Shown here: in pieces, positions 14,974-23,839 of the stretch
How the letters are laid out: the number at the start of each line of letters is the position of its first letter
Numbering within the stretch: position 1 is the first letter of the stretch
Assembly (NCBI RefSeq): GCF_000243155.2
Contig: NC_018017.1
Coordinates: 1,302,001-1,366,000 of the forward strand
From: Desulfitobacterium dehalogenans ATCC 51507
GTDB lineage: Bacteria; Bacillota; Desulfitobacteriia; Desulfitobacteriales; Desulfitobacteriaceae
DNA: 64,000 nucleotides
Direction of reading: 5' to 3'
Position numbers and translations under genes: made by a program
The notes under the pieces: generated by a model
Database searches by the model: none
What the model was told of the DNA's origin: nothing
What the model saw: only the letters and a program-made list of their open reading frames with translations

Positions 14974-17139
14974 TTGGAATTTGTGGAAATTATTGCGCAA
15001 GAACTTACCTTGCGAGCCCATCAAGTTAAAGAAGCCATACAACTCTTGGACGGGGGGAACACTATTCCCTTTATAGCTCGCTATCGTAAAGAAGCGACCG
15101 GTGAGTTGGATGAGAACGCCCTGCGCAGTATTGTTGAGCGTTTGGAGTATTTAAGAAATTTAAAGCAACGCAAAAGTGAGGTTCTGCGTTTAATTGAAGA
15201 ACAAGGTAAACTTACTGAGGAGTTGGCGAATCAGATTGAGAAGGCCACAATTCTTCAAGAAGTAGAAGACCTCTATCGGCCCTACAAACAAAAACGACGG
15301 ACTCGGGCTACCATGGCTAAAGAAAAGGGACTTGAGCCTCTAGCATTATGGATTCTTGAACAATATCACAAGGCTCAGCCGCTTATAGAAGCTCAAAAAT
15401 ATATAAATCCTGAACTTGGTGTAGAAACGCCAGAAGAGGCAATCAATGGAGCCTCAGACATTATTGCAGAAATGATCTCCGATGATGCTGCTATGCGCAA
15501 AAAGATTCGGGAAGCTACTTTCCGCCTTGGTGATATCATAGCTTCAGCGAAAAAAGCAGAAGAGCGCTCAGCCTATGAGATGTATTATGATTATCGGGAG
15601 CCTGTGAAAAAACTGCCTCCTCATCGCATCCTTGCTTTGAACCGAGGAGAAAAGGAAGAGCTCCTTAATGTGAAAGTGGAAGTTCCTTCAGAGCATATTT
15701 TAGCCCTAATCGAACAGGCTTTTGTGAAGCAAGGGCCCGCAGCGGAGATTGTACGTTCAGCTGCGGATGATGCATATAAACGCTTAATAGCACCTTCTAT
15801 AGAGAGAGAAATTCGGGGTGCTCTAACCGAAAAAGCCGAAGAACAAGCTATCAGAGTCTTTGCCGAGAATTTGAGGCAACTCTTACTGCAACCTCCAGTG
15901 CGTGGGAAAGTGGTACTGGGGTTAGACCCGGGATTCCGAACGGGGTGTAAATTTGCTGTAGTTGATGATACTGGCAAGCTCTTTCATGTAGGGGTTATTT
16001 ATCCCCATCCTCCCCAAAACAAGCGGGAAGAAGCGAAAAGAATGCTTAGAGATGCTATCGGAAAATATCATGTAGATGTGATCGCCATTGGAAATGGCAC
16101 AGCCTCTCGAGAAACAGAGGAAGTTACTGCAGAAATGATTAGGGAAAGTGGCTTAGCTTCGGAGTATATCATCGTGAGTGAAGCTGGAGCTTCAGTGTAC
16201 TCTGCGTCGAAGCTGGCGGGAGAAGAGTTTCCGGACTTTGATCTCTCATTACGTAGCGCAGTCTCCATAGCTCGGCGCTTACAGGACCCCTTGGCTGAGC
16301 TTGTTAAAATAGAACCCAAGGCCGTAGGAGTTGGGCAGTATCAGCATGATGTTCAACCCAAACGCCTTGAAGAATCCCTACATGGAGTAGTGGAATCGGC
16401 AGTTAATGCTGTTGGTGTAGATCTGAATACCGCCTCACCATCTCTCCTTCAATATGTAGCAGGTCTTAAACCTACCATTGCCAAAAATATTGTGGCTTAT
16501 CGGGAAAACCACGGGAAGTTCCAAAAACGGGATCAGCTTAAAAAGGTCCCTCGTCTAGGTGAGCAGACATTTGTTCAGTGCGCCGGCTTTATTCGTATTC
16601 CCGAAGGGGTCAACCCTCTGGAAAATACACCGGTTCATCCGGAATCTTATGACCTTGCTCAAAATATTTTGCACAAGGCAGGATTCGCTCTAACAGATCT
16701 ACGAGAACGCCCCAATGAGGTGCGATTGGGGATTGCCCAATTGGATCCGGAGGAATGTGCTCGGGAATTCAGTGCCGGGGTTCCCACGGTCAAAGATATT
16801 CTTGCCGCTCTGCAACGCCCTGGCCGGGATCCTCGGGAGGATTTGCCCCGACCAAAACTACGTCAGGATGTTACCCATCTAGAGGATTTACAGACTGGAA
16901 TGATCCTCGAAGGAACCGTCAGGAATATCGTTGATTTTGGAGCTTTTATTGATATAGGAGTCAAACACGACGGTTTGGTGCATATATCTCAAATCAGTGA
17001 GAAGTTTATCAGGCATCCCATGGAAGTGCTTTCCGTGGGAGACATCGTTAAAGTCCGTGTCCTAGGTATCGACACCGCCCGTGAGCGAGTCAGTCTGTCT
17101 ATGAGGGAAATCGCTGCAGACGCAATGGTATCTATATAG
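14974..17139 (+). CDS. tex: Tex-family RNA-binding protein (S1 domain)
   Basis: 721 aa from the TTG at 14974, chosen because AGGAGGG lies 8 bases upstream and a TATAAT is at 14935-14940; the 28 codons before it are not Tex-like. Domains in order: Tex N-terminal helical domain (about 1-190, LLDGGNTIPFIARYRKEATGELDE), YqgF/RuvC-like nuclease-fold domain (about 320-450, VLGLDPGFRTGCKFAVVD), helix-hairpin-helix region (about 490-560, VGVDLNTASPSLLQYVAGLKP), and a C-terminal S1 domain (about 643-712, GMILEGTVRNIVDFGAFIDIGVKHDGLVHISQIS). Tex proteins bind nucleic acid and affect transcription; family length is normal. Confidence 0.96.
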   Translation: MEFVEIIAQELTLRAHQVKEAIQLLDGGNTIPFIARYRKEATGELDENALRSIVERLEYLRNLKQRKSEVLRLIEEQGKLTEELANQIEKATILQEVEDLYRPYKQKRRTRATMAKEKGLEPLALWILEQYHKAQPLIEAQKYINPELGVETPEEAINGASDIIAEMISDDAAMRKKIREATFRLGDIIASAKKAEERSAYEMYYDYREPVKKLPPHRILALNRGEKEELLNVKVEVPSEHILALIEQAFVKQGPAAEIVRSAADDAYKRLIAPSIEREIRGALTEKAEEQAIRVFAENLRQLLLQPPVRGKVVLGLDPGFRTGCKFAVVDDTGKLFHVGVIYPHPPQNKREEAKRMLRDAIGKYHVDVIAIGNGTASRETEEVTAEMIRESGLASEYIIVSEAGASVYSASKLAGEEFPDFDLSLRSAVSIARRLQDPLAELVKIEPKAVGVGQYQHDVQPKRLEESLHGVVESAVNAVGVDLNTASPSLLQYVAGLKPTIAKNIVAYRENHGKFQKRDQLKKVPRLGEQTFVQCAGFIRIPEGVNPLENTPVHPESYDLAQNILHKAGFALTDLRERPNEVRLGIAQLDPEECAREFSAGVPTVKDILAALQRPGRDPREDLPRPKLRQDVTHLEDLQTGMILEGTVRNIVDFGAFIDIGVKHDGLVHISQISEKFIRHPMEVLSVGDIVKVRVLGIDTARERVSLSMREIAADAMVSI

Positions 17140-17189
17140 CCCTATATATAAGGATTTCAACGACTATACTATTCATAACGGAGGTAATC

Positions 17190-18359
17190 ATGAACGCAAA
17201 TACGAGCCTTTTTATCCGTAACGGTCGCATTAAGACCATGAAAGGCCAAGAATTCATCGGAAGCATCTTAGTGGAAGGCACACAAATTAAAGCCATTGGG
17301 GAGAATCTGGTTGCTCCTGAGGGAGCAGAGATCATCGAAGCCCAGGATAAGTTTGTTTTACCCGGCTTTATTGACGCCCACTGTCACGTGGGACTGGGAG
17401 AGGAGATTTACCAAAGTGAAGGGGATGATCTCAATGAAATGACTGAGCCGATCACCCCTGAACTGCGTGCAATTGATGGTATTAATCCAGAGGATGAAGG
17501 TTTACGGGATGCTCGTTTAGGGGGAGTCACCGCAGTGTTTTCCACACCGGGCAGCGGCAATGTCATTGGTGGTACAGGCGTAGTGTTGAAAACAGTCGGC
17601 AAAGTCGTGGATAAGATGATCGTACGGGAACCTGCAGGGCTAAAGGTGGCCTTTGGTGAGAATCCCAAAATGGTCTATGGCGGTGAACAAAAGAAGATGC
17701 CCATGACACGTATGGCCACTGCGGCACTTCTTCGACAAGCTCTAGTGGATGCTGAGACCTATCTGGAAAAGTTGGAGCAAGGTATTGAAGATCCAGAAAA
17801 AGTGCCCGAGCGGGATCTGGGAATGGAAAGCTTGATTCGTGTGATTAAACGTGAGATTCCTTTACGGGCCCATGCTCATCGGGCTGATGATATTATGACC
17901 GCTATTCGCATTGCTAAAGAATTTAATGTAGATCTGGTCATTGAACATTGCACTGAGGGACATAAGATTGCTGAGGAAATCGCAGAATATGGATATCCTG
18001 CTGTTGTGGGTCCTTCATTAATTAATCGGGCTAAGGTGGAGTTGAAAGATAAATCCTTTGAAACTCCTAATGTCCTAACACAAGCAGGCGTTAAGGTAGC
18101 AATTATCACAGATCATCCGGTGACTCCCATCGAACAATTGCCCCTTTGTGCAGCGCTGGTAGCACGAGCCGGTATGGATGAAGAAGAAGCTTTAAAGGCC
18201 ATCACTATTAATCCGGCAGAAATTATGGGCGTGGATCATCGCCTAGGATCCTTGGAAGTGGGTAAAGATGCGGATATCGTTATTTGGAGTGAACATCCTT
18301 TTGTTTTAAAATCACATCCTGAGACTGTCATTATTAACGGCAAAATCATTAGGGATTAG
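17190..18359 (+). CDS. Amidohydrolase-family protein (imidazolonepropionase-like)
   Basis: 389 aa. A metal-dependent hydrolase with a composite N/C-terminal beta-sandwich and TIM barrel: FIDAHCHVG near residue 60 supplies the HxH ligands, RAHAHRADDIMTAIRIAKEF near 220-240 and VIEHCTEGHKI the further histidines, and AIITDHPVTP the catalytic Asp. The C-terminal segment GVDHRLGSLEVGKDADIVIWSEHPF is typical of dihydroorotase/imidazolonepropionase-like members. The substrate is unknown; related proteins lie alone in clostridial genomes. GGAGG precedes the ATG. Confidence 0.88.
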   Translation: MNANTSLFIRNGRIKTMKGQEFIGSILVEGTQIKAIGENLVAPEGAEIIEAQDKFVLPGFIDAHCHVGLGEEIYQSEGDDLNEMTEPITPELRAIDGINPEDEGLRDARLGGVTAVFSTPGSGNVIGGTGVVLKTVGKVVDKMIVREPAGLKVAFGENPKMVYGGEQKKMPMTRMATAALLRQALVDAETYLEKLEQGIEDPEKVPERDLGMESLIRVIKREIPLRAHAHRADDIMTAIRIAKEFNVDLVIEHCTEGHKIAEEIAEYGYPAVVGPSLINRAKVELKDKSFETPNVLTQAGVKVAIITDHPVTPIEQLPLCAALVARAGMDEEEALKAITINPAEIMGVDHRLGSLEVGKDADIVIWSEHPFVLKSHPETVIINGKIIRD

Positions 18360-18364
18360 GCTTT

Positions 18365-18438
18365 CCGGGGGGCCGGGGCCGGCATCATTTCGCTTCCGTG
18401 GGCGCTTAGCCAAACCTCAGGGTAATACCTGAAGCGAA
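18365..18438. other. GC-rich structured intergenic element
   Basis: Between the amidohydrolase and tsaE. It starts with a GCCGG/CCGGC inverted repeat (18372-18383). An 8-bp perfect stem (18389-18396 with 18431-18438) then encloses 34 bases that can form two further small hairpins (GGC/GCC near 18400-18410 and CTCAGG/CCTGA near 18416-18432). There is no U tract, so it is a poor terminator. It could be a small structured RNA, a repeat element or a processing site. Confidence 0.4.
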
Positions 18439-18479
18439 CCAGATTTTAGAACGAATAGTTAAAGGAAAGGACGGTCAGA

Positions 18480-18962
18480 ATGGACCTAGAAGTTCAAAGC
18501 CTAAGCGCAGATTGTACTCATGCCCTTGGATACAATTTAGGAAAAGCGCTTCGTGGGGGAGATGTGGTGTGCCTCTTCGGTGATTTGGGTGCGGGAAAAA
18601 CTGCATTAGCCAAAGGAGTTGGGAAGGCTTTAGCAGTACAAGAACCCATGACCAGTCCGACCTTTACTTTTCAGATTGAGTATTCAGGGATAGCTCGGGA
18701 TAATCCGGTGCGGTTAATCCACATGGATTTATATCGTTTGCGTTATCCAGAAGAGGTAGAAATAATCGGAGTAGAGGATGCCTTTCAAGAAGATACTATT
18801 TGCTTGATTGAATGGCCGGGAATTGCAGAGGACATCTTACCCGATGATTCATTAGAGATCAGGATTGAAGGATCAGGGGAGGAACCACGCAGAATCGGCT
18901 TTTCTTCTCATTCGGAAGCCTGGGTAGAACGGCTCAAAGATATTATTCCTTTTGAATATTAG
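18480..18962 (+). CDS. tsaE: tRNA t6A synthesis ATPase TsaE
   Basis: 160 aa. P-loop ATPase with Walker A FGDLGAGKTALAKGVGKAL near residues 35-53, the TSPTF switch segment, HMDLYRL and LIEWPGIAEDILPDD. TsaE works with TsaB and TsaD to transfer threonylcarbamoyl to A37 of tRNA. It is the first gene of tsaE-tsaB-rimI-tsaD; tsaB starts 8 bases after its stop. Confidence 0.96.
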   Translation: MDLEVQSLSADCTHALGYNLGKALRGGDVVCLFGDLGAGKTALAKGVGKALAVQEPMTSPTFTFQIEYSGIARDNPVRLIHMDLYRLRYPEEVEIIGVEDAFQEDTICLIEWPGIAEDILPDDSLEIRIEGSGEEPRRIGFSSHSEAWVERLKDIIPFEY

Positions 18963-18970
18963 GAGGATCT

Positions 18971-19687
18971 ATGAAGTATCTCACCATCGATACTACCACC
19001 AAAGTCACAGCTTTAGCCTTGGCAGAGGACGGGCAGCTGGTGGCGGAAGGCTTTTTGCATACATCCAAAACCCATTCGGAGCGGTTGATTCCTGTATTGG
19101 ATCAAGTCTTAGAGGCATCAGCCTGGAAGCTTCAAGATCTCGATTTTATTGGTGTGGTGCGGGGACCAGGCTCTTTTACGGGAATCCGTATTGGGATTGC
19201 CACAGCTCAGGGCTTGGCTCAAGTGCTCAAACTTCCCTTAGTAGGTGTGCTTTCCTTGGATTCTTTGGCTTGGGCCGGACATAGCCGACCGGAAGAAATC
19301 GTACCTATTCTTGATGCAAGAAAGAATGAATGGTATACAGCTCGGTACCGATGGTCGGAAGGAGAGGAAATCCCCATACGAAGCCGGGATCCTTTCGCGG
19401 TAGAGCCAGCTCTTTGGCTTAAGGAATTGGCGGAACAGGATAAAGCCATTGTTTTTATCGGTGACGCCGTTTCGCGCTATAAAGAGAAGATTAAGACCAC
19501 CTTAGGGAATAAGGCGGTGCTTCTCCCGGATTATTTGGCTTTACCACGGGGAGCGTATACTGTTCGTTGTGTTTGGAATGAATGGCAGAAGGGAACCCAG
19601 GGGAAGCTTGTGGAACCTTATTACATTCGGTTATCGGAAGCTGAGGTCAATTGGGCTAAGAAAGAGGAGGCGCTAAAGGGGAAATGA
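18971..19687 (+). CDS. tsaB: tRNA t6A synthesis subunit TsaB
   Basis: 238 aa. ASKHA-fold protein: ITIDTTTKVTALALAEDG at the N-terminus, HSERLIPVLDQVL, and GVVRGPGSFTGIRIGIATAQGLAQVLKLPLVGVLSLDSLAW, the TsaB core. It is catalytically silent and forms the heterodimer scaffold with TsaD. The GGAGG site lies in the tsaE-tsaB gap and the 3' end overlaps rimI by 4 bases. Confidence 0.96.
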   Translation: MKYLTIDTTTKVTALALAEDGQLVAEGFLHTSKTHSERLIPVLDQVLEASAWKLQDLDFIGVVRGPGSFTGIRIGIATAQGLAQVLKLPLVGVLSLDSLAWAGHSRPEEIVPILDARKNEWYTARYRWSEGEEIPIRSRDPFAVEPALWLKELAEQDKAIVFIGDAVSRYKEKIKTTLGNKAVLLPDYLALPRGAYTVRCVWNEWQKGTQGKLVEPYYIRLSEAEVNWAKKEEALKGK

Positions 19688-20130
19688 TGATTCGCCCCAT
19701 GCAAGAGAGTGATTTATCCACAATTCTGGAGATAGAGCATGCTTGCTTTCCGGCACCTTGGGCTCCCCAGTCTTTTGTCAGTGAGCTGAGAGATAATGAG
19801 TATGCACGGTACTTTTGCTTGGAACACGAGGGCAATATCATCGGCTATATGGGGTTATGGTTTATACTCGAAGAAGGACATATTACCAATGTGGCTATAG
19901 CACCGGGGTATCAGGGGATGGGCGGAGGAGAGTTCCTGATGCGCTCTGTGATCGATTTGATGGTTAAGGAAGGCATGGAGCGTATGACCCTTGAGGTACG
20001 AGCCTCCAATGTCTCTGCTCAAAGACTGTACGAACGCCTAGGTTTTGCAACTGCGGGGGTTCGTAAAGGCTATTACTCAGATAATCGTGAAGATGCCCTT
20101 ATTATGTGGCTTGATATAGGCAAAGAGTAG
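19684..20130 (+). CDS. rimI: Ribosomal protein bS18-alanine N-acetyltransferase
   Basis: 148 aa GNAT enzyme. The acetyl-CoA motif is VAIAPGYQGMGGGEFLMRSVIDLM near 75-98, followed by LEVRASNVSAQRLYERLGFATAGVRKGYYSDNREDALIMWLDI, the RimI signature. The start ATGATG overlaps the tsaB stop. Gene order tsaB-rimI-tsaD is common in Firmicutes. The pattern reads GMGGG at the Q/R-x-x-G-x-G/A loop, slightly degenerate but functional in appearance. Confidence 0.93.
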   Translation: MMIRPMQESDLSTILEIEHACFPAPWAPQSFVSELRDNEYARYFCLEHEGNIIGYMGLWFILEEGHITNVAIAPGYQGMGGGEFLMRSVIDLMVKEGMERMTLEVRASNVSAQRLYERLGFATAGVRKGYYSDNREDALIMWLDIGKE

Positions 20131-20188
20131 AGATAGTCTTTGCCATACTGAGCGGTGGCGAGTATCTCTATAAGAAGAGATGTCTTTT
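20129..20188 (+). promoter_or_regulatory. Two mutually exclusive hairpins between rimI and tsaD
   Basis: AGAGATA (20129-20135) can pair with TATCTCT (20163-20169), enclosing an inner GCCA/TGGC stem. The same ATCTCT (20164-20169) can instead pair with AGAGAT (20176-20181), which is followed by a T-rich run (20184-20188). This is the layout of a weak attenuator ahead of tsaD, but no ligand domain is recognisable. Confidence 0.4.
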
Positions 20189-20227
20189 TCTGGTGAAGGA
20201 AAGTAGGCAGATATCGGGAGGTTGCTG

Positions 20228-21247
20228 GTGAACAATAAAGATATTAATATACTTGGAATTGAGACAAGCTGTGATGAGACCTCAGCGGCCGTGCTTCGCA
20301 ATGGCCGTGATCTGCTCAGTCATATTATTTCATCGCAGATCAAGACCCATCAAAAATACGGTGGAGTCGTGCCGGAAGTGGCTTCACGGGAGCATATCCT
20401 ACATTTGCAAAGTGTTGTAGAGGAAGCTTTGCAAGGGGCGAAGATGGAGTTTGGAGATTTGGCGGGAATTGCAGTGACCTATGGACCGGGGCTTGTGGGC
20501 TCTCTTCTTGTAGGAGTGGCGGGGGCAAAGGCTATGGCTTATGCGGCAGGGATTCCGTTGCTGGGAATTAACCATTTAGAAGGACATATTTATGCGAACT
20601 TTCTCCATGATCCGGAGCTGAAGTTTCCTTTATTGGCTCTCCTCGTCTCGGGAGGGCATTCCCATTTGGTGCATTTTGAAGGGCATGGGAAGTATCAAGT
20701 CCTTGGACATACTCGGGATGACGCTGCAGGGGAGGCTTTAGATAAGGTAGCTCGGACCTTAGGGTTGGGTTATCCTGGAGGACCTTATATTCAAAAGGCC
20801 GCTCTTGAAGGGGATCCTCATGCCTACGAATTCCCAAGAGCTATGCTTGAACCCGGCAGTCTTGATTTCAGCTTTAGCGGAGTGAAGTCCGCTGTGCTCA
20901 ATACCTTGAATTCAGCGCGAATGAAGGGCGAGACGGTGAATGTTGCTGATGTGGCAGCTTCTTTCCAGGAGGCCATCGTAGATGTCTTAGTGCGTAAGAC
21001 CTTGCTGGCCTTGGAAAAAACAAAGGCTCCTACCCTAGTCCTTGCCGGAGGAGTGGCAGCCAATACTTCACTAAGGAAACGTCTCACTGAGGCAACCCAA
21101 AAACGGGGTGTTGCCTTTAGTTATCCACCTCCGGTTCTCTGCACGGATAATGGAGCCATGATCGCGGCAGCCGGATACTACCGTTATTTAGCTAAGGATT
21201 ATGCTCCTTGGAATTTGAATGCTATACCGGGACTGAATCTGGCTTAA
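20228..21247 (+). CDS. tsaD: tRNA N6-adenosine threonylcarbamoyltransferase TsaD
   Basis: 339 aa from the GTG at 20228 (CGGGAGG ends 6 bases upstream; the TTG at 20222 abuts the ribosome site). ASKHA fold: ILGIETSCDETSAAVL, the metal-binding HLEGHIYANFL (H-x-E-x-H type), LVSGGHSHLV, LDKVARTLGLGYPGGPYI, and LAGGVAANTSLR. It performs the final transfer in t6A formation. Family length is normal. Confidence 0.96.
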   Translation: MNNKDINILGIETSCDETSAAVLRNGRDLLSHIISSQIKTHQKYGGVVPEVASREHILHLQSVVEEALQGAKMEFGDLAGIAVTYGPGLVGSLLVGVAGAKAMAYAAGIPLLGINHLEGHIYANFLHDPELKFPLLALLVSGGHSHLVHFEGHGKYQVLGHTRDDAAGEALDKVARTLGLGYPGGPYIQKAALEGDPHAYEFPRAMLEPGSLDFSFSGVKSAVLNTLNSARMKGETVNVADVAASFQEAIVDVLVRKTLLALEKTKAPTLVLAGGVAANTSLRKRLTEATQKRGVAFSYPPPVLCTDNGAMIAAAGYYRYLAKDYAPWNLNAIPGLNLA

Positions 21248-21288
21248 GGGAGTATAGTTCGAATAGGACTATACCCCCTTTCTTTTTC
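21246..21288 (+). terminator. tsaD terminator
   Basis: A long stem (AAGGG plus GTATAGT, 21246-21258, against ACTATAC plus CCCTT, 21268-21280) with a T-rich tail. A second, weaker hairpin (21523-21530 with 21539-21546, followed by CTTTT) lies at the far side of the same 417-base gap. Confidence 0.8.
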
Positions 21289-21337
21289 TCGAAATAGGAC
21301 ATTCGGGCAAGAAATTTTGAAAAGGGATAATATGTTC

Positions 21338-21468
21338 TGTGGATAGTTAATTCTGTGGACAATGTGGATAACTCTGTGACTAACTGGTATTAGCGGGTTG
21401 AGAGGTGTTGAATTTGAGGAGGAACATTGGACATAATTACCCACAGACCCTGTGGATAATGTGGATAA
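21338..21468. other. Cluster of six DnaA boxes
   Basis: Three perfect DnaA boxes in the TGTGGATAA orientation (21363-21371, 21451-21459, 21460-21468), two with one mismatch in the same orientation (21338-21346, 21354-21362), and one with one mismatch in the opposite orientation (21437-21445). All lie within 131 bases of non-coding DNA between tsaD and lysO. Possible uses are DnaA titration, control of a neighbouring promoter, or an origin-linked site. No dnaA or dnaN gene is near, so this is not oriC. Confidence 0.8.
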
Positions 21469-21664
21469 GTCAGGGACAAGGGATATTATGAAGGGATGGA
21501 GATGGGGATAACTTAAAAATATGAAAAGTAGTACAAGGTACTTTTCTTTTATCCTTTGTTCGAGATAAAATAGAAGCATGTGTTTAAAGAGTTTCTCATA
21601 CCATGGGGGAGAGCCCTTAGTTAACGGCTTAAAATTAATTTATTTATAAGAACGGAGAACAAAC

Positions 21665-22591
21665 ATGTGGATATTATTTGTTTGTCTTATAGCAGGAGCT
21701 TTCGTGGGATGGTTTCGTTTATTGCCTAGGGTTATCTTGAACCAAGCGGGACGAGGGATGATGATCGGGGTATTGATTCTCTTGTTGACCATGGGTTTAC
21801 GGATCGGAGTGGACCAGAACACTCTTTCACAATTAGGGAGCTTCGGATTGCAGGCCTTCTTATTTGCAGTTGCGGCAATTATAGGAAGTGTAGTGGCTGT
21901 TTGGCTATTAGAAAGAGTTTTCATTGGGAAGTCGCCCATGCTTCCGCAGCAAGATAAGATGGAAGTGAACAGTACTGAGGCAGCTCATCCCTATCAGATG
22001 ACTTGCGCAATTATTGGGGCGTTTATTGCAGGAATTTTCGGCGGGATTCTTTTATTTCCCCAGGCTTGGACAGCATACTTACCAACGATTACAACGTTAG
22101 CTCTTGATTTTACTCTGGTCATGGTAGGCATCGATTTAGGTCTGAATCGCGATATTTGGAGACATATGCTCAAAGTTGGTTGGCAGGTGTTTTTAGCACC
22201 TGTGGGTGTGGTGCTCGGTAGTATTGTAGCGGCTATGGTGGTAGGATTGTGCTTTGGATGGGAGCTTCGGGAGGGAGGAGCAGTTGGTGCTGGGTTTGGA
22301 TGGTACAGCCTATCTGGGGTTTTGATCTCCGACCTTCACTCGGTCTCCTTGGGTACTATCGCTTTTTTGAGTAATATATTTAGAGAAGTTTTAGCGATTA
22401 TTTTTGTCCCTTTTTTAGCTAAAAGGGTGGGGCCGTTGGCCCTTGTTGCTCCCAGTGGAGCGACAGCTATGGATTCGACCCTTCCTCTCTTGGTGGCGGT
22501 GGGACCTAAAGGTATCGGTATCGTAGCTATAATTAGCGGGCTTTCTTTATCTCTTCTGGTTCCGGTTTTGGTACCCCTGGTTTTAGGTTAG
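21665..22591 (+). CDS. LysO-family lysine exporter-like membrane protein
   Basis: 308 aa, about eight membrane helices. Two DUF340/LysO repeats: residues 1-100 (small N-terminal unit) and about 110-308, with VMVGIDLGLNRDIWR, FGWYSLSGVLISDLHSVSLGTIAFLSNIFREVLAIIFVPFLAKRVGPLALVAPSGATAMDSTLPLL, the LysO hallmark segment. E. coli LysO exports lysine and thialysine. The window has no lysine riboswitch before it; instead the DnaA-box cluster lies upstream. Confidence 0.9.
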   Translation: MWILFVCLIAGAFVGWFRLLPRVILNQAGRGMMIGVLILLLTMGLRIGVDQNTLSQLGSFGLQAFLFAVAAIIGSVVAVWLLERVFIGKSPMLPQQDKMEVNSTEAAHPYQMTCAIIGAFIAGIFGGILLFPQAWTAYLPTITTLALDFTLVMVGIDLGLNRDIWRHMLKVGWQVFLAPVGVVLGSIVAAMVVGLCFGWELREGGAVGAGFGWYSLSGVLISDLHSVSLGTIAFLSNIFREVLAIIFVPFLAKRVGPLALVAPSGATAMDSTLPLLVAVGPKGIGIVAIISGLSLSLLVPVLVPLVLG

Positions 22592-22732
22592 ATCAGGAAA
22601 GCCATTTAAGTATTTATCGAACTTTGTAGAAGGAATATTCTAATCTTTGACGAATCTATTATATGATTGACTGAATTTTCTTGAAAAGAAAAGTATATTT
22701 TTTTAGTGGAGGATCTAAAGGAGGATTGAAAG

Positions 22733-23317
22733 GTGTCTGAGGAGAAGCGGTCATTGCGGGAACGGGTACTGTCCCTGCGATCGGCGTTGACGCCGGAAGA
22801 ACGGGCTTTTAAAAGCCAAAGAATTCAGGCTATCGTGACTCAGACCCGTGAGTTTCAGGAAGCAAGCACCATCATGCTTTTTATGAATTTTCGCGATGAG
22901 GTAGAGACTACTGAGTTAGCCCAAATAGTCCTTGACTTAGGAAAGCGGTTGGTATTGCCGCGATGTGCTCCAAAGGGGGTGCTTATACCGGCACTTATCG
23001 AGGATTTGGAAAAGGATATTGAGTCAGGAATGTGGGGAATCCGTGAACCTAAAAAGGAGGAACTCACTAAGGTTGATCCCCTGGAGATCGATTGTATTCT
23101 TGTTCCTGGAGCAGCTTTTGATACTCAGGGCAATCGCCTCGGTTATGGGGGCGGATATTATGATCGGTTTTTCGGGAGATTGGCAGAAGGAACACCAAAG
23201 ATTGCGCTTGCTTTTCACTGCCAGATCGTGGACAGAATCCCCGTTGAGTTTTACGATAAGAAAGTAGACATGTTAATCACTGAACAGGGTATCATGCGTT
23301 TCAAAGAAACGCTTTGA
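22733..23317 (+). CDS. 5-formyltetrahydrofolate cyclo-ligase
   Basis: 194 aa starting GTG after AAAGGAGG. It converts 5-formyl-THF to 5,10-methenyl-THF with ATP. N-terminal LRERVLSLRSALTPEERAFKSQRI, then the signature DCILVPGAAFDTQGNRLGYGGGYYDRFF near 124-151, and a C-terminal DKKVDMLITEQGI. Its position 28 bases before the formate dehydrogenase genes fits a one-carbon metabolism context. Confidence 0.95.
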   Translation: MSEEKRSLRERVLSLRSALTPEERAFKSQRIQAIVTQTREFQEASTIMLFMNFRDEVETTELAQIVLDLGKRLVLPRCAPKGVLIPALIEDLEKDIESGMWGIREPKKEELTKVDPLEIDCILVPGAAFDTQGNRLGYGGGYYDRFFGRLAEGTPKIALAFHCQIVDRIPVEFYDKKVDMLITEQGIMRFKETL

Positions 23318-23345
23318 ACTTAGTGGAAAAGGGAGGAGAATCGTT

Positions 23346-23828
23346 TTGTGTGAGGAGTGTAGGGAGTTAGTTGATCCTAAAGAGGAACAATTGGATCGGA
23401 TATTAGCCCACTATAAACAGGAGAAAGGGGCGCTTATTCCGGTTTTGCAGGAAGCACAAGGACTTTATGGATATTTGCCTGAACATGTGATAAAGCACAT
23501 AAGCAAGGAACTACGTATACCTTCTGCTAAGGTTTATGGAGTTGTCACATTTTATGCCCAATTCCGCCTTGCTCCAATGGGACGCAATGTCATCAGTGTC
23601 TGCTTAGGTACTGCCTGCCATGTTCGGGGAGGAGCTAAAGTTCTGGAAGCCATAGAAAAAAATACAAAAATTAAGGATGGACAGACCACGGAAGATGGAC
23701 GCTTTACTTTAGAGATTGTCAACTGTATTGGTGCCTGCGGATTAGCTCCTGTTATGTCCATTAATGGAAATGTCCACGGACGATTGAATGCAGATCAGAT
23801 CCCAGGAATCCTGGCAGAGTATAAGTAG
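23346..23828 (+). CDS. HymA/NuoE-type [2Fe-2S] subunit of formate dehydrogenase complex
   Basis: 160 aa starting TTG with GGGAGGAG upstream. Thioredoxin-like [2Fe-2S] ferredoxin of the NuoE/HndA family: the four cysteines are in VCLGTACHVRGG (two) and NCIGACGLAP (two). The N-terminal YGYLPEHVIKHISKELRIPSAKVYGVVTFYAQFRLAP helix block is typical. It passes electrons between the FMN subunit next door and the catalytic FdhA; equivalents occur in electron-bifurcating hydrogenases and NAD(P)-linked formate dehydrogenases. Confidence 0.94.
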   Translation: MCEECRELVDPKEEQLDRILAHYKQEKGALIPVLQEAQGLYGYLPEHVIKHISKELRIPSAKVYGVVTFYAQFRLAPMGRNVISVCLGTACHVRGGAKVLEAIEKNTKIKDGQTTEDGRFTLEIVNCIGACGLAPVMSINGNVHGRLNADQIPGILAEYK

Positions 23829-23839
23829 GGGGAATAGGG

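Noticed and set aside
21338-21560. Chromosomal replication origin
   Set aside because: DnaA boxes are present but dnaA, dnaN, rpmH or gidA are not nearby and no classic unwinding element is evident.
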